From Noviherbaspirillum saxi (lineage in GTDB: Bacteria; Pseudomonadota; Gammaproteobacteria; Burkholderiales; Burkholderiaceae_D), in assembly GCF_003591035.1 (NCBI RefSeq), contig NZ_QYUO01000001.1:2170001-2234000 (forward strand): a stretch of DNA of 64,000 nt. The letters are read 5' to 3'. How positions within the stretch are numbered: position 1 is the first letter of the stretch; every line of letters starts with the position of its first letter. Below, piece after piece: positions 54,076 to 62,632 of this stretch. Below the pieces are notes generated by a model. It searched no databases. It was not told the DNA's origin and worked only from the letters and a program-made list of their open reading frames with translations. A program made the translations under genes and the position numbers.

Positions 54076-57000
54076 ATGACGATGATGACAAGCGCACGCA
54101 CCTTGACTCTCCGGCGTGCGATCGTACTGACCGTGGTACTCGGTCTGCTGGTCCCTGCCCTGCTGATCAGCGGCTATTCATGGTTCAGGCAATATACCGA
54201 TGACATCAAAAAGCAGACGCAGGAACTGCTGCTGCAGAACGCCGACATTCTCTCCAACGGCATGCAGGAGCCGCTGTGGAACATCAATCAGGAGAGTGGC
54301 AATGCGCTGATGGAAGCCATGATGGCGCGCAATGAAGATATTGTGCACATCGAGGTGCGCGACAATGCGCTCGGTATCTTCGTCTCGGGCGAACGGCTGG
54401 ATCGCCGCGCCGGCTTCACCGCCGCTACCGAAAAGCCGGTGGTATATCGCGACAGCACGATAGGCTCGGTCAAGATCGAAGTCGGCAGCGCGCGTCTGCG
54501 CGCCGTCATGGTCAAGGGATTGAAGGAATCTATGGCCGCCGTGCTGGCACAAGCCGTTTTGTCGATCGCATTGATCCTGCTTCTGCTGGACCGGCGACTG
54601 GTCCGTCCTTTGCAAAAACTTGGCGTCGGCGCCGAGCGTCTTGCCAATCGAGAACTCAATACTCCCTTCACCTGGCAGCGTCTTGACGAGATCGGCATGC
54701 TGGGCCGCCGCATGGAGGATACCCGCATCAGTCTGCGCAAGCTGTTTGAAGAACTCGGACGCAAGAACCGCGAACTGGAAAGCGATATCGACAAGCGCAA
54801 GCGCATCGAGCAGGAACTGCACGACCGGGAAAAACGCTATCGCGCCCTGGTCGAGCAAAGTCCGATCGCGATCATCGAGTGGGATCATCAGTTCAAAGTC
54901 ATCGAATGGAATGCTTCTGCCGAACGCATTTTCGGCTACCCGCGCCACCTTGCGATCGGCCGTAATGCATCGTTCATCGTTTCCGACGGAGCCAGGGAGC
55001 CGGTCGACGAAACATTCAAGCGCATTACCAGCAACCGGGGAGATACCCGCAACATCAGTCTCAATCGTCGGGCCGACGGCCGGATCATTACTTGCCAGTG
55101 GAGTCATGCGCATATATCCGACGACGACGGGAAGACCCGCAGATTGCTGTCGATCGCTGAAGACATCACCGAAAAGCGTCTCGCCGAGCATGCCCTGACA
55201 CTGTCCGAAGCAAAATTTGCCGGCGCCTTTCAAGGCAATCCGGATGCTGTTTCAATTGCACGCATGAGCGACGGTGTTCTGATCGACGCGAATCAAAGCT
55301 TTTCGGATCTCACCGGCTACACCCGCGATGAATCGGTCGGTAAAACCGCGATTGAACTGAAGATCTGGGTGCATCCGCATCAGCACAAGGCGCTTCTGCA
55401 AGAGCTGGCTTCAAACCGGATGGCGCGCAACGTGGAGTGGGATTTGCAAACCAAGTCCGGCGCAACACGGCGCGTTTTGACGAACGCCACCATCTTCAGC
55501 GCAGGCGATGAACGCTATACGCTGGCGGTGACCCGGGATATCACCGACCAGCGCCTGCTGGAAGAGCGCAAGGCCGAGGCGGATCGCGCCCTGTTGCGAC
55601 TGGCACAGGGCACGCGCGATATTGCCGGCGAATCCTTCTTTGAATTGCTGGTCGCCGATCTTGCATCGGCGCTTCGCACCGATTGTGTGTTCATCGGCCT
55701 GCGCATGGCGAATGAACAGGCAAAGATCCGCACCGTGGCCGCCCACCTGCGCGGCCATACGATGGAAAATTTTGAATACGTCAGTAGCGGCACGCCTTGC
55801 GAACGTACACTCGAAGGCGATATCCATGTGCTGCCGTCGGGTGTGCGCGAGCATTCCTCGGGTGATAGTGAAATAGACGGGCAGCAATGGGAAAGCTATG
55901 CGGGAGCTCCATTGCGTGACACCGCCGGCAACACGATCGGCGTGCTGACCGTAATGCATTCCGAAGCGCTCGGCAATCCCGACCTGGTGAAGTCTCTGCT
56001 GCAAGTCTTCAGTGAACGCGCGTCGGCCGAATTGGAGCGCAAGCGGGCGGAAGAGGAATTGCGCAACAGTGAGCAGCGATTCTCCGCGATTTTCCAGTCG
56101 TCGCCGATTGCAATGTTTGTTACCCAGGTGCGCGGCAACTACATCATCAGGGATGTCAACCACGCGTTCGAAGAACTGTTCCTGCGCCAGCGCCAGGATG
56201 TCCTTGGCCACAACAGCGTGGAACTGAATCTGTACTGTGACCTGAAAGACCGCAGCGCACTGATCGGTGAGCTCAAGGAAAAAGGCGCTACCGAGTCGCA
56301 TCGCGAAATCTGGATGCGGCGCGGCGACGGCAGCAAGGTGCTGGTGCAATTCTCAGGCCATACCTTCACACTAGCGGGTGAGCGTTTCGGCATCATTGCC
56401 TGCGCCGACGTGACCGACAAACGCAGGATCGAAAATGAAATCCGCGAACTGAATGCAACACTGGAACAGCGTGTCGTTGAACGGACGGAAGAACTGCAGC
56501 AGGCGAACCGGGAGCTTGCCTATACGCTTGAAACCCTGAACAAGGCACAGGAAGAGCTGGTGCGCAGTGAAAAGCTCGCCGCCCTCGGCTCCCTAGTTGC
56601 CGGCATCGCGCACGAACTCAATACGCCGATCGGCAACAGCCTTATGGTGGCAAGCACGCTGGCCGACCAGACCCGAGCCCTGTCCAGCAGCTATCAACAG
56701 AACGGATTGAAGCGATCGATGCTGGAAAACTATATCGGCGATGTCGATACCGCAGGCGACATCCTGGTACGCAACCTTCAACGCGCGGCCAATCTGGTCA
56801 CTGGTTTCAAACAGGTTGCAGTCGACCAGACCAGTTCGCAGAGGCGACGGTTTTCGGTTGCCGAAGTCGTGTCGGAAATCATGCTGACCTTATGGCCGAC
56901 GCTGAAAAAGACTACTTTCCTCGTCAAGCAGAATATTCCCGATTCGCTCGTCATGGATAGCTATCCGGGACCGCTCGGGCAAGTGATTACCAATCTGGTC

Positions 57001-57369
57001 AACAACGCGCTGCTGCATGGCTTCGAAGGCCGCCAGTCCGGCAATGTGGCTATCGCCGCCAAGCTGTCCGGAGAAGGCTGGATGGAATTGTCGGTGCAGG
57101 ATGACGGCGTGGGCATTCCATCCGCCAACCTCAATCGTATCTTCGATCCCTTCTTCACCACAAAACTCGGCGCCGGCGGCTCAGGGCTGGGCCTGAACAT
57201 CACGCACAACATTGTCACCGGTGTGCTCGGCGGCCGTATTCGCGTGCAAAGCGAAGTTGGGGCCGGCAGCACCTTTATTCTGTTGCTGCCGCTGCTCGCG
57301 CCGCAGCGGCACAACGTCGAGGAAGCGATGCGCCAGCAAACACCGGTTTTACAGAGCGGACAAAGCTAG
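54076..57369 (+). CDS. Hybrid-sensing PAS/GAF histidine kinase
   Basis: A 1097-residue membrane sensor kinase. Two membrane helices (about residues 15-34 and 155-175) flank a periplasmic sensor; HAMP follows. Then PAS1 (265-385), PAS2 (390-500), a GAF domain (510-665), PAS3 (680-800) and a coiled coil (ERVVERTEELQQANRELAYT). The phospho-histidine is in GIAHELNTPIGN, near residue 846. The ATPase domain has N box NLVNNALLHG, DDGVGIP, FDPFFTTK and GGSGLGLN. It has no receiver of its own; the adjacent REC-DUF3369-EAL protein is the likely partner. Its 3' end overlaps the convergent MFS-acyltransferase gene by 4 bases. Confidence 0.92.
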   Translation: MTMMTSARTLTLRRAIVLTVVLGLLVPALLISGYSWFRQYTDDIKKQTQELLLQNADILSNGMQEPLWNINQESGNALMEAMMARNEDIVHIEVRDNALGIFVSGERLDRRAGFTAATEKPVVYRDSTIGSVKIEVGSARLRAVMVKGLKESMAAVLAQAVLSIALILLLLDRRLVRPLQKLGVGAERLANRELNTPFTWQRLDEIGMLGRRMEDTRISLRKLFEELGRKNRELESDIDKRKRIEQELHDREKRYRALVEQSPIAIIEWDHQFKVIEWNASAERIFGYPRHLAIGRNASFIVSDGAREPVDETFKRITSNRGDTRNISLNRRADGRIITCQWSHAHISDDDGKTRRLLSIAEDITEKRLAEHALTLSEAKFAGAFQGNPDAVSIARMSDGVLIDANQSFSDLTGYTRDESVGKTAIELKIWVHPHQHKALLQELASNRMARNVEWDLQTKSGATRRVLTNATIFSAGDERYTLAVTRDITDQRLLEERKAEADRALLRLAQGTRDIAGESFFELLVADLASALRTDCVFIGLRMANEQAKIRTVAAHLRGHTMENFEYVSSGTPCERTLEGDIHVLPSGVREHSSGDSEIDGQQWESYAGAPLRDTAGNTIGVLTVMHSEALGNPDLVKSLLQVFSERASAELERKRAEEELRNSEQRFSAIFQSSPIAMFVTQVRGNYIIRDVNHAFEELFLRQRQDVLGHNSVELNLYCDLKDRSALIGELKEKGATESHREIWMRRGDGSKVLVQFSGHTFTLAGERFGIIACADVTDKRRIENEIRELNATLEQRVVERTEELQQANRELAYTLETLNKAQEELVRSEKLAALGSLVAGIAHELNTPIGNSLMVASTLADQTRALSSSYQQNGLKRSMLENYIGDVDTAGDILVRNLQRAANLVTGFKQVAVDQTSSQRRRFSVAEVVSEIMLTLWPTLKKTTFLVKQNIPDSLVMDSYPGPLGQVITNLVNNALLHGFEGRQSGNVAIAAKLSGEGWMELSVQDDGVGIPSANLNRIFDPFFTTKLGAGGSGLGLNITHNIVTGVLGGRIRVQSEVGAGSTFILLLPLLAPQRHNVEEAMRQQTPVLQSGQS

Positions 57370-59252
57370 AGCCAATCGCCGCGCAAATCACTCACATGCT
57401 GATACAAGGTTTCCGGTGTCGCCACTGCCGGCTCGACCGGCTCGCCGACGACCAGCGACAGGCGCGAAAACGGACCGCGGCGGAATGAACGCTCAAAGGG
57501 ATTGCCGGGGCTGCGCGTGAGCAGGCTGCCCCAAAGGCCGCGCAAAGCCATGGGAATCACCGGCACCGGCGTGCGATCCAGTATCTTGCGAATCCCGCCC
57601 CTGAACTCGTTCATTTCTCCTGTCGACGTAAGTTTGCCTTCGGAGAAAATGCATACCAGCTCGCCTTCATGCAAAGCTTGGGCAATATCGACATATGCCT
57701 TGTCCATCAGCCATGGATCTTCCTTCACCGAAGCAATGGGAATCGCCTTCGCGGTGCGGAAAATCCATGACAGCACCGGGATCCTGAAAATACGATGGTC
57801 CATGACAAAACGGATCGGGCGCGGGCTGGCCGCCATGATCACGACGGCATCCACATAGCTGACGTGATTGCATATCAGTACCGCAGCCCCCTCGTCCGGA
57901 ATGCGCTCCGGGTCGACGGTATGTACTCGATGGATGGTATGAATCAGCAACCATGCGAGGAATCGCACCAGGAATTCGGGCACCAACGAGAAGATATAGA
58001 TGGCGACCACGGCATTGAGCAATGCCGTCGCCATGAATAGCTGAGGAATGCTCAATCCCGCCTTGAGCAGCGCCATCGCAAACAATGCGGCCACGACCAT
58101 GAACAGGGCATTCACGATGTTCATGCCGGCGATGGTGCGCGACACATGCTTGCGGTCGCAGCGGGTCTGGATCAGCGCGAACAGCGGCACGATATAGAAG
58201 CCGCCGAACACGCCGATCATGATGCAGTCGAACAGGATGCGTACGCTGCCCTGCTGCGACAGGAAACCTGCGATGTCGACCAGCGCCGTATTGGTGTAGG
58301 AAAGACTGGCCAGGTAAAGATCGAAACCGAATACCGACAAGCCGATCGAGCCGAAGGGCACCAGACCGATCTCGACCTTGTGGCCGGAGAGCCGCTCGCA
58401 GAGCAGCGATCCGGCGCCGATACCAAGCGAGAAAACGGTCAGCAGCAGCACAAATACGCTATGGTCGCCGTGCAGGTAATCCTTTGCATAGACAGGGAAC
58501 TGCGCCAGGATCACCGCGCCGTAAAACCAGAACCATGAATTGCCCAGTACCGACAGAAACACCGGCCGGTTCTGGCGGGTGAACGCGATGTTGCGCATGG
58601 TTTCGGTGAGCGGATTCCAGTTGACCTTCAGTCCCGGCTCCGGCGCCGGCGAATGCGGAATGCCGCGGCTGCATAGCCAGCCCAGGACAGCGATCGCAAT
58701 CGTTCCGAAGGCAACCAGTTCCAGGCCCCAGGGCTTAGTCACCACCAGCACTGCGCCGATCACTTCTCCCAGCAAAATGCCGACAAAGGTTCCCATCTCG
58801 ACCACGCCGTTGCCGCCGACCAGTTCTTCCTGCTTCAGGTGCTGCGGAAGGTAGGCATACTTGACCGGTCCGAACAGCGTCGAATGCAAGCCCATCCCAA
58901 CTACGGCGGCCACCAGCAGCCACAGGCTATGCATCATCCAGCCGAAGGCGGCGATGGCCATGATCGCGATCTCGAGCACCTTCACGTAACGTGCCAGCCT
59001 CGACTTCTCAAACTTGTCGGCCAGTTGACCCGCGGTTGCGGAGAACAGCACGAACGGCAGGATGAACAGTCCGGGAATCAGGTTGTTGAGCAATCCGGGA
59101 TCGAGCGTGGTCCAGCTCAGCGCGTCATAGGTCAGGATGGTCAGCAGCGCCGTCTTGAACACGTTGTCGTTGAATGCGCCGAGAAACTGTGTCCAGAAAA
59201 ACGGACTGAAACGGCGCTGGCGAAGCAGCGAAAACTGGCTGGATTGGCTCAT
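57366..59252 (-). CDS. MFS transporter fused to a 1-acyl-glycerophosphate acyltransferase (LplT-PlsC type)
   Basis: A 628-residue fusion. Residues 1-410 are an LplT-like MFS transporter (RRFSPFFWTQFLGAFNDNVF, LADKFEKSRLARY), which flips lysophospholipids. Residues about 430-620 are a PlsC-type acyltransferase with NHVSYVDAV (the H-x4-D catalytic motif) and FSEGKLTSTGEMNEFRGG. In enterobacteria LplT and Aas are separate, and Aas also carries an AMP-ligase domain; here the ligase is missing. It probably re-acylates imported lysophospholipid, with acyl groups activated elsewhere. Confidence 0.88.
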   Translation of the reverse strand: MSQSSQFSLLRQRRFSPFFWTQFLGAFNDNVFKTALLTILTYDALSWTTLDPGLLNNLIPGLFILPFVLFSATAGQLADKFEKSRLARYVKVLEIAIMAIAAFGWMMHSLWLLVAAVVGMGLHSTLFGPVKYAYLPQHLKQEELVGGNGVVEMGTFVGILLGEVIGAVLVVTKPWGLELVAFGTIAIAVLGWLCSRGIPHSPAPEPGLKVNWNPLTETMRNIAFTRQNRPVFLSVLGNSWFWFYGAVILAQFPVYAKDYLHGDHSVFVLLLTVFSLGIGAGSLLCERLSGHKVEIGLVPFGSIGLSVFGFDLYLASLSYTNTALVDIAGFLSQQGSVRILFDCIMIGVFGGFYIVPLFALIQTRCDRKHVSRTIAGMNIVNALFMVVAALFAMALLKAGLSIPQLFMATALLNAVVAIYIFSLVPEFLVRFLAWLLIHTIHRVHTVDPERIPDEGAAVLICNHVSYVDAVVIMAASPRPIRFVMDHRIFRIPVLSWIFRTAKAIPIASVKEDPWLMDKAYVDIAQALHEGELVCIFSEGKLTSTGEMNEFRGGIRKILDRTPVPVIPMALRGLWGSLLTRSPGNPFERSFRRGPFSRLSLVVGEPVEPAVATPETLYQHVSDLRGDWL

Positions 59253-59385
59253 ATCAAGGTAGTGGCAGAAACGCTCGAAACAGCGATGTGTAATCGGTTA
59301 GCAACAAGAAAAAAGCTGCTGCGGGAACAGTATCCCGAAGCAGCTATTGGAAGCAATGTGCCGCCTGGCGACACGCTGGTTAGGC

Positions 59386-59832
59386 TTACTCGTCGCCCTC
59401 GGCCGGCCAGTCACGAATATAAGCCTTGAGCATCTTGTTTTCAAAGCTTTGCGCCTCGAATACCGCTTTTGCGACGTCATAGAAAGAGATCACGCCGAAC
59501 AGGGTTTTTGCGCTGACAACCGGCACATAACGCGCGTGCCGCTCCAGCATCAGCCGCCGCACTTCATTGACCTCGGTATCGGGGGTAATCGTAATCGGGT
59601 GATCGTCCATATGCTTGCGCACGGTTTCATTGCCGACCTGTCCCTTGTTCAGATGAAGCGTCTTCATTACCTCACGGAAGGTCAGCATGCCGACCAGTTC
59701 GCCAAACTCCATGACGACCAGCGAACCGATATCGCGTTCGGCCATGGTGTCTACGGCGTCGCTCATCGCCGTGTCGGGAGTGACGGTGTAAAGAATGTCG
59801 CCTTTTACCTTCAGGATTTCGGATACTTTCAT
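59386..59832 (-). CDS. Two-CBS-domain protein
   Basis: A 148-residue protein made of a tandem pair of CBS domains (about residues 10-65 and 75-130). Typical strings are AVDTMAERDIGSLVVMEFGE and LMLERHARYVPVVSAKTLFG. CBS pairs bind adenosine nucleotides as energy sensors; the partner is unknown. ATG at 59832 follows GAGGA; longer in-frame starts upstream give an unusual N-terminus and are not used. It is divergent from metY. Confidence 0.9.
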   Translation of the reverse strand: MKVSEILKVKGDILYTVTPDTAMSDAVDTMAERDIGSLVVMEFGELVGMLTFREVMKTLHLNKGQVGNETVRKHMDDHPITITPDTEVNEVRRLMLERHARYVPVVSAKTLFGVISFYDVAKAVFEAQSFENKMLKAYIRDWPAEGDE

Positions 59833-59937
59833 GAGGCTATCCTCGATGTAAATGTTGTTGTCGCTATTGAAATGTAGCTTAACACGGATCGGAAATCCAG
59901 AGAGCGGAAGCAAGTCCGTTTCCGCTTTTGCCAATGC

Positions 59938-59953
59938 TGTCGCCGGGGCGACA
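59938..59953. promoter_or_regulatory. Inverted repeat upstream of metY
   Basis: TGTCGCC-N2-GGCGACA is a 7-bp dyad with a two-base centre, about 90 bases before the metY start, in the 210-base gap shared with the CBS gene. The tight spacing fits a DNA operator better than an RNA hairpin. I do not recognise the regulator. Confidence 0.3.
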
Positions 59954-60042
59954 ACTGCCGGGCCTGAACGATGCTAGGATGTCCGCCATGCGGCGATCGC
60001 TTGATCCGTCGCCCAGAAAAAGTACCGGAGACCACACGCATC

Positions 60043-61353
60043 ATGAGCAATCCCAAATACCCGGGGTTCGATACCCTTTCGCTGCATGCCGGCGCCACGC
60101 CCGATCCGGTGACCGGCGCGCGTGCGACGCCGATCTACCTGACCACATCCTTTGTGTTCAAGGATTCGGACCATGCGGCTTCGCTGTTCAATATGGAACG
60201 CGCCGGCCATGTGTACTCGCGCATTTCCAATCCCACCAATGCAGTGCTGGAAGAACGCATCGCCGCACTGGAAGGCGGCGTGGCCGGCATCGCGGTTGCC
60301 AGCGGCCAAGCGGCCATGCACCTGGGCCTGGCGACGATTGCCGGCGCCGGTTCGCATGTAGTTGCATCACGCGCGCTCTACGGCGGCTCGCAGAACCTGC
60401 TGGCCTACACCATGAAACGCTTCGGCATCGACACCACCTTTGTCGATCCGCGCGATCTCGACGCCTGGCGCAATGCGATCCAGCCCAATACCAAGGTGCT
60501 GTTCGGCGAAACCCTCGGCAACCCGGGCCTGGACGTGCTCAACATCCCCGAAGTCGCGGCGATTGCGCATGAACGTTATCTGCCTTTGATGGTGGACGCG
60601 ACCTTTACCACACCCTATCTGCTGCGTCCGTTCGACCATGGCGCCGACCTGATTTTTCATTCGGCGACCAAATTCCTCAGCGGGCATGGGACGGCGATGG
60701 GCGGGCTGCTGGTCGACGGCGGCACCTTTGACTGGCAACAGGCATATGAAAAAACCGGCCATTTCGGCGAATTGTGCGAGCCCTATGACGGCTTCCATGG
60801 GATGATCTTCAGCGAGGAATCCACGGTTGCCGCCTTTTCGTTGCGCGCGCGCCGCGAAGGCTTGCGCGATTTTGGCGCCGTGATGAGTCCGCACAATGCT
60901 TTTGCCATCCTGCAAGGGATCGAGACGCTGGGCTTGCGCATGGACCGGCATGTCGCCAATACGCGCAAGGTTGTCGAATTTCTGGCCGCACACCCCGCCG
61001 TCGCATCGGTGGCGTATCCGGAACTGGAATCGCATCCGGACCGGGCGCTGGCGGAAAAGCTGTTGCCCAAAGGCTGCGGCGCGGTATTCTCGTTCAGCAT
61101 ACGCGGCGATCGCGCAGCCGGCCGCCGCTTTGTCGAAGCGCTGAAAATTTTCTCTCATCTCGCCAATGTCGGCGATGCCAAATCACTGGTGATTCATCCT
61201 GCATCGACCACGCATTTCCGCGTGCCGACCGAACAGCTTGCCGCTTCCGGCATCACCGAAGGAACGATGCGTCTGTCGATCGGCTTGGAGGACGTGGATG
61301 ACCTGATTGAAGATCTTGCACGCGGGCTCAAGGCTGCGCAGAAAGGAGCCTGA
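60043..61353 (+). CDS. metY: O-acetylhomoserine aminocarboxypropyltransferase (sulfhydrylase) MetY
   Basis: A 436-residue PLP enzyme that makes homocysteine from O-acetylhomoserine and sulfide. Family marks are RATPIYLTTSFVFKDSDHAA, VYSRISNPTNAVLEERIAAL, and the PLP lysine in FHSATKFLSGHGTAMGG. It ends with MRLSIGLEDVDDLIEDL. The long form (about 430 residues) distinguishes MetY from shorter MetZ/MetB proteins. A hydrolase gene starts 1 base after its stop, so the two are likely co-transcribed. Confidence 0.93.
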   Translation: MSNPKYPGFDTLSLHAGATPDPVTGARATPIYLTTSFVFKDSDHAASLFNMERAGHVYSRISNPTNAVLEERIAALEGGVAGIAVASGQAAMHLGLATIAGAGSHVVASRALYGGSQNLLAYTMKRFGIDTTFVDPRDLDAWRNAIQPNTKVLFGETLGNPGLDVLNIPEVAAIAHERYLPLMVDATFTTPYLLRPFDHGADLIFHSATKFLSGHGTAMGGLLVDGGTFDWQQAYEKTGHFGELCEPYDGFHGMIFSEESTVAAFSLRARREGLRDFGAVMSPHNAFAILQGIETLGLRMDRHVANTRKVVEFLAAHPAVASVAYPELESHPDRALAEKLLPKGCGAVFSFSIRGDRAAGRRFVEALKIFSHLANVGDAKSLVIHPASTTHFRVPTEQLAASGITEGTMRLSIGLEDVDDLIEDLARGLKAAQKGA

Positions 61354-61354
61354 C

Positions 61355-62164
61355 ATGCTGATCAAGGTACATGGGCAGGATGCCTATTGTTATACCGGCG
61401 GAAAACCCTTCGATCCGGCCCTGCCGACCGCGGTATTCATACACGGCGCGCAGCACGACCACTCGGTGTGGATACTGCAGACGCGCTATTTCGCGCATCA
61501 CGGTTTCGGGGTTCTGGCCGTAGACCTGCCCGCGCACGGACGCAGCAGCGGCGAACCGCTGACCAGCGTCGAAGCAATGGCTGACTGGCTGCTCGCTCTG
61601 CTCGATGCGGCGGGCGTGCAAAAGGCCGTGTTGATCGGTCACAGCATGGGCTCGCTGATTGCGCTTGAAGCTGCGGGGCGAGCGCCGGAACGCGCAGACA
61701 AGCTGGCTTTGGTGGGGACAGCTTATCCGATGCGGGTTTCCGATGCCTTGCTGAATGCCGCGAAAAACGACGAACAAACGGCAATCGATATGGTGAATAT
61801 CTGGTCGCATGCTTCGTTTGCGCAGAAGCCCTCGTGTCCGGGACCCGGTTTTTATGTATTGGGAGGCAATCAGCGTTTGATGCAGAGGATTTCGAATCAG
61901 CATGCAGCACCGGTGTTTTATACGGATTTTGTGGCTTGCAATGCTTATGCGAATGGCGAGGCCGCGGCACGGACCGTCAGCTGTCCGACGCTGATGCTGC
62001 TGGGAAAACGGGACATGATGACGCCGCCCAAAGCGACGGCAACCTTGGCCAAGGCCATACCGCATTGCAAGGTGACGCAGCTTGAGGATTGCGGGCATGC
62101 GCTGATGGCGGAACAGCCGGATGCGGTGCTGGAGAGTTTGTTTGGCTTTGCGTCGAAAGCGTAG
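61355..62164 (+). CDS. Alpha/beta hydrolase
   Basis: A 269-residue cytoplasmic alpha/beta hydrolase. The oxyanion strand is AVFIHGAQHDHSVW, the nucleophile elbow VLIGHSMGSLIALEAAG (Ser in G-H-S-M-G), the acid in LLGKRDMMTPP, and the base in EDCGHALMAEQPD, so the catalytic triad is complete. AAAGGAG lies inside the metY end, just before the ATG. Its substrate is unknown; coupling to metY could suggest an ester or thioester related to homoserine metabolism, but that is inference. Confidence 0.88.
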   Translation: MLIKVHGQDAYCYTGGKPFDPALPTAVFIHGAQHDHSVWILQTRYFAHHGFGVLAVDLPAHGRSSGEPLTSVEAMADWLLALLDAAGVQKAVLIGHSMGSLIALEAAGRAPERADKLALVGTAYPMRVSDALLNAAKNDEQTAIDMVNIWSHASFAQKPSCPGPGFYVLGGNQRLMQRISNQHAAPVFYTDFVACNAYANGEAAARTVSCPTLMLLGKRDMMTPPKATATLAKAIPHCKVTQLEDCGHALMAEQPDAVLESLFGFASKA

Positions 62165-62167
62165 TGA

Positions 62168-62216
62168 TTTTTCTTCGGTGGGCTCTCGGCGATAGCAAAG
62201 AATCACCGAAGAAAAA
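62168..62216. other. 13-bp perfect stem downstream of the hydrolase gene
   Basis: TTTTTCTTCGGTG and CACCGAAGAAAAA form a perfect 13-bp inverted repeat around a 23-base loop, starting 4 bases after the hydrolase stop. It lacks a U-run beyond the stem but could act as a terminator or mRNA end. Confidence 0.5.
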
Positions 62217-62314
62217 CAATCAAAGCACGCAAAATCCTTAACCGCAGGAATTTCGGTTGCACTCCACCTAAAGCGGGACTAATCTGAAGTAGACCCACTG
62301 CAAGGAGAAGCATC

Positions 62315-62632
62315 ATGGCAAGCGTCATGCAACGTGAATATGCGTCCTTTGCCGAATTCTACCCAGTCTACCTCGGAGAACATTCGAACCGGACCTGCCG
62401 TGAACTTCACTTCGTCGGCTCCACCATTGCCCTGTTTTGCCTCGGCGCCTTGCTGTTGACTGCTAACTTCTGGTGGCTGCTCGCCGCCCTGGGTTCCGGC
62501 TACGGATTTGCCTGGATCGGTCACTTTTTCTTTGAAAAAAACCAGCCGGCCACCTTCAGGCATCCGATCTATTCCTTCATGGGCGATTGGGTGATGTATT
62601 GGCAAATGCTCAACGGACAGGCGTCGTTCTAG
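62315..62632 (+). CDS. DUF962/Mpo1-like small membrane protein
   Basis: A 105-residue protein with two membrane helices (STIALFCLGALLLTAN and FWWLLAALGSGYGFAWIGHF). The family marks are present: YLGEHSNRTCRELHFVGSTI and FFEKNQPATFRHPIYSFMGD. Yeast Mpo1 of this family is a dioxygenase in long-chain-base breakdown that uses conserved histidines; whether bacterial forms act similarly is unknown. AAGGAGAAG precedes the ATG. The stop overlaps that of the convergent YihY gene at a shared CTAG. Confidence 0.9.
   Translation: MASVMQREYASFAEFYPVYLGEHSNRTCRELHFVGSTIALFCLGALLLTANFWWLLAALGSGYGFAWIGHFFFEKNQPATFRHPIYSFMGDWVMYWQMLNGQASF

Noticed and set aside
59901..59930. GCGGAA/TTCCGC hairpin followed by TTTT as a metY leader terminator
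   Set aside because: The stem is only 6 bp and no upstream plus-strand transcript start is evident; kept only as a remark.
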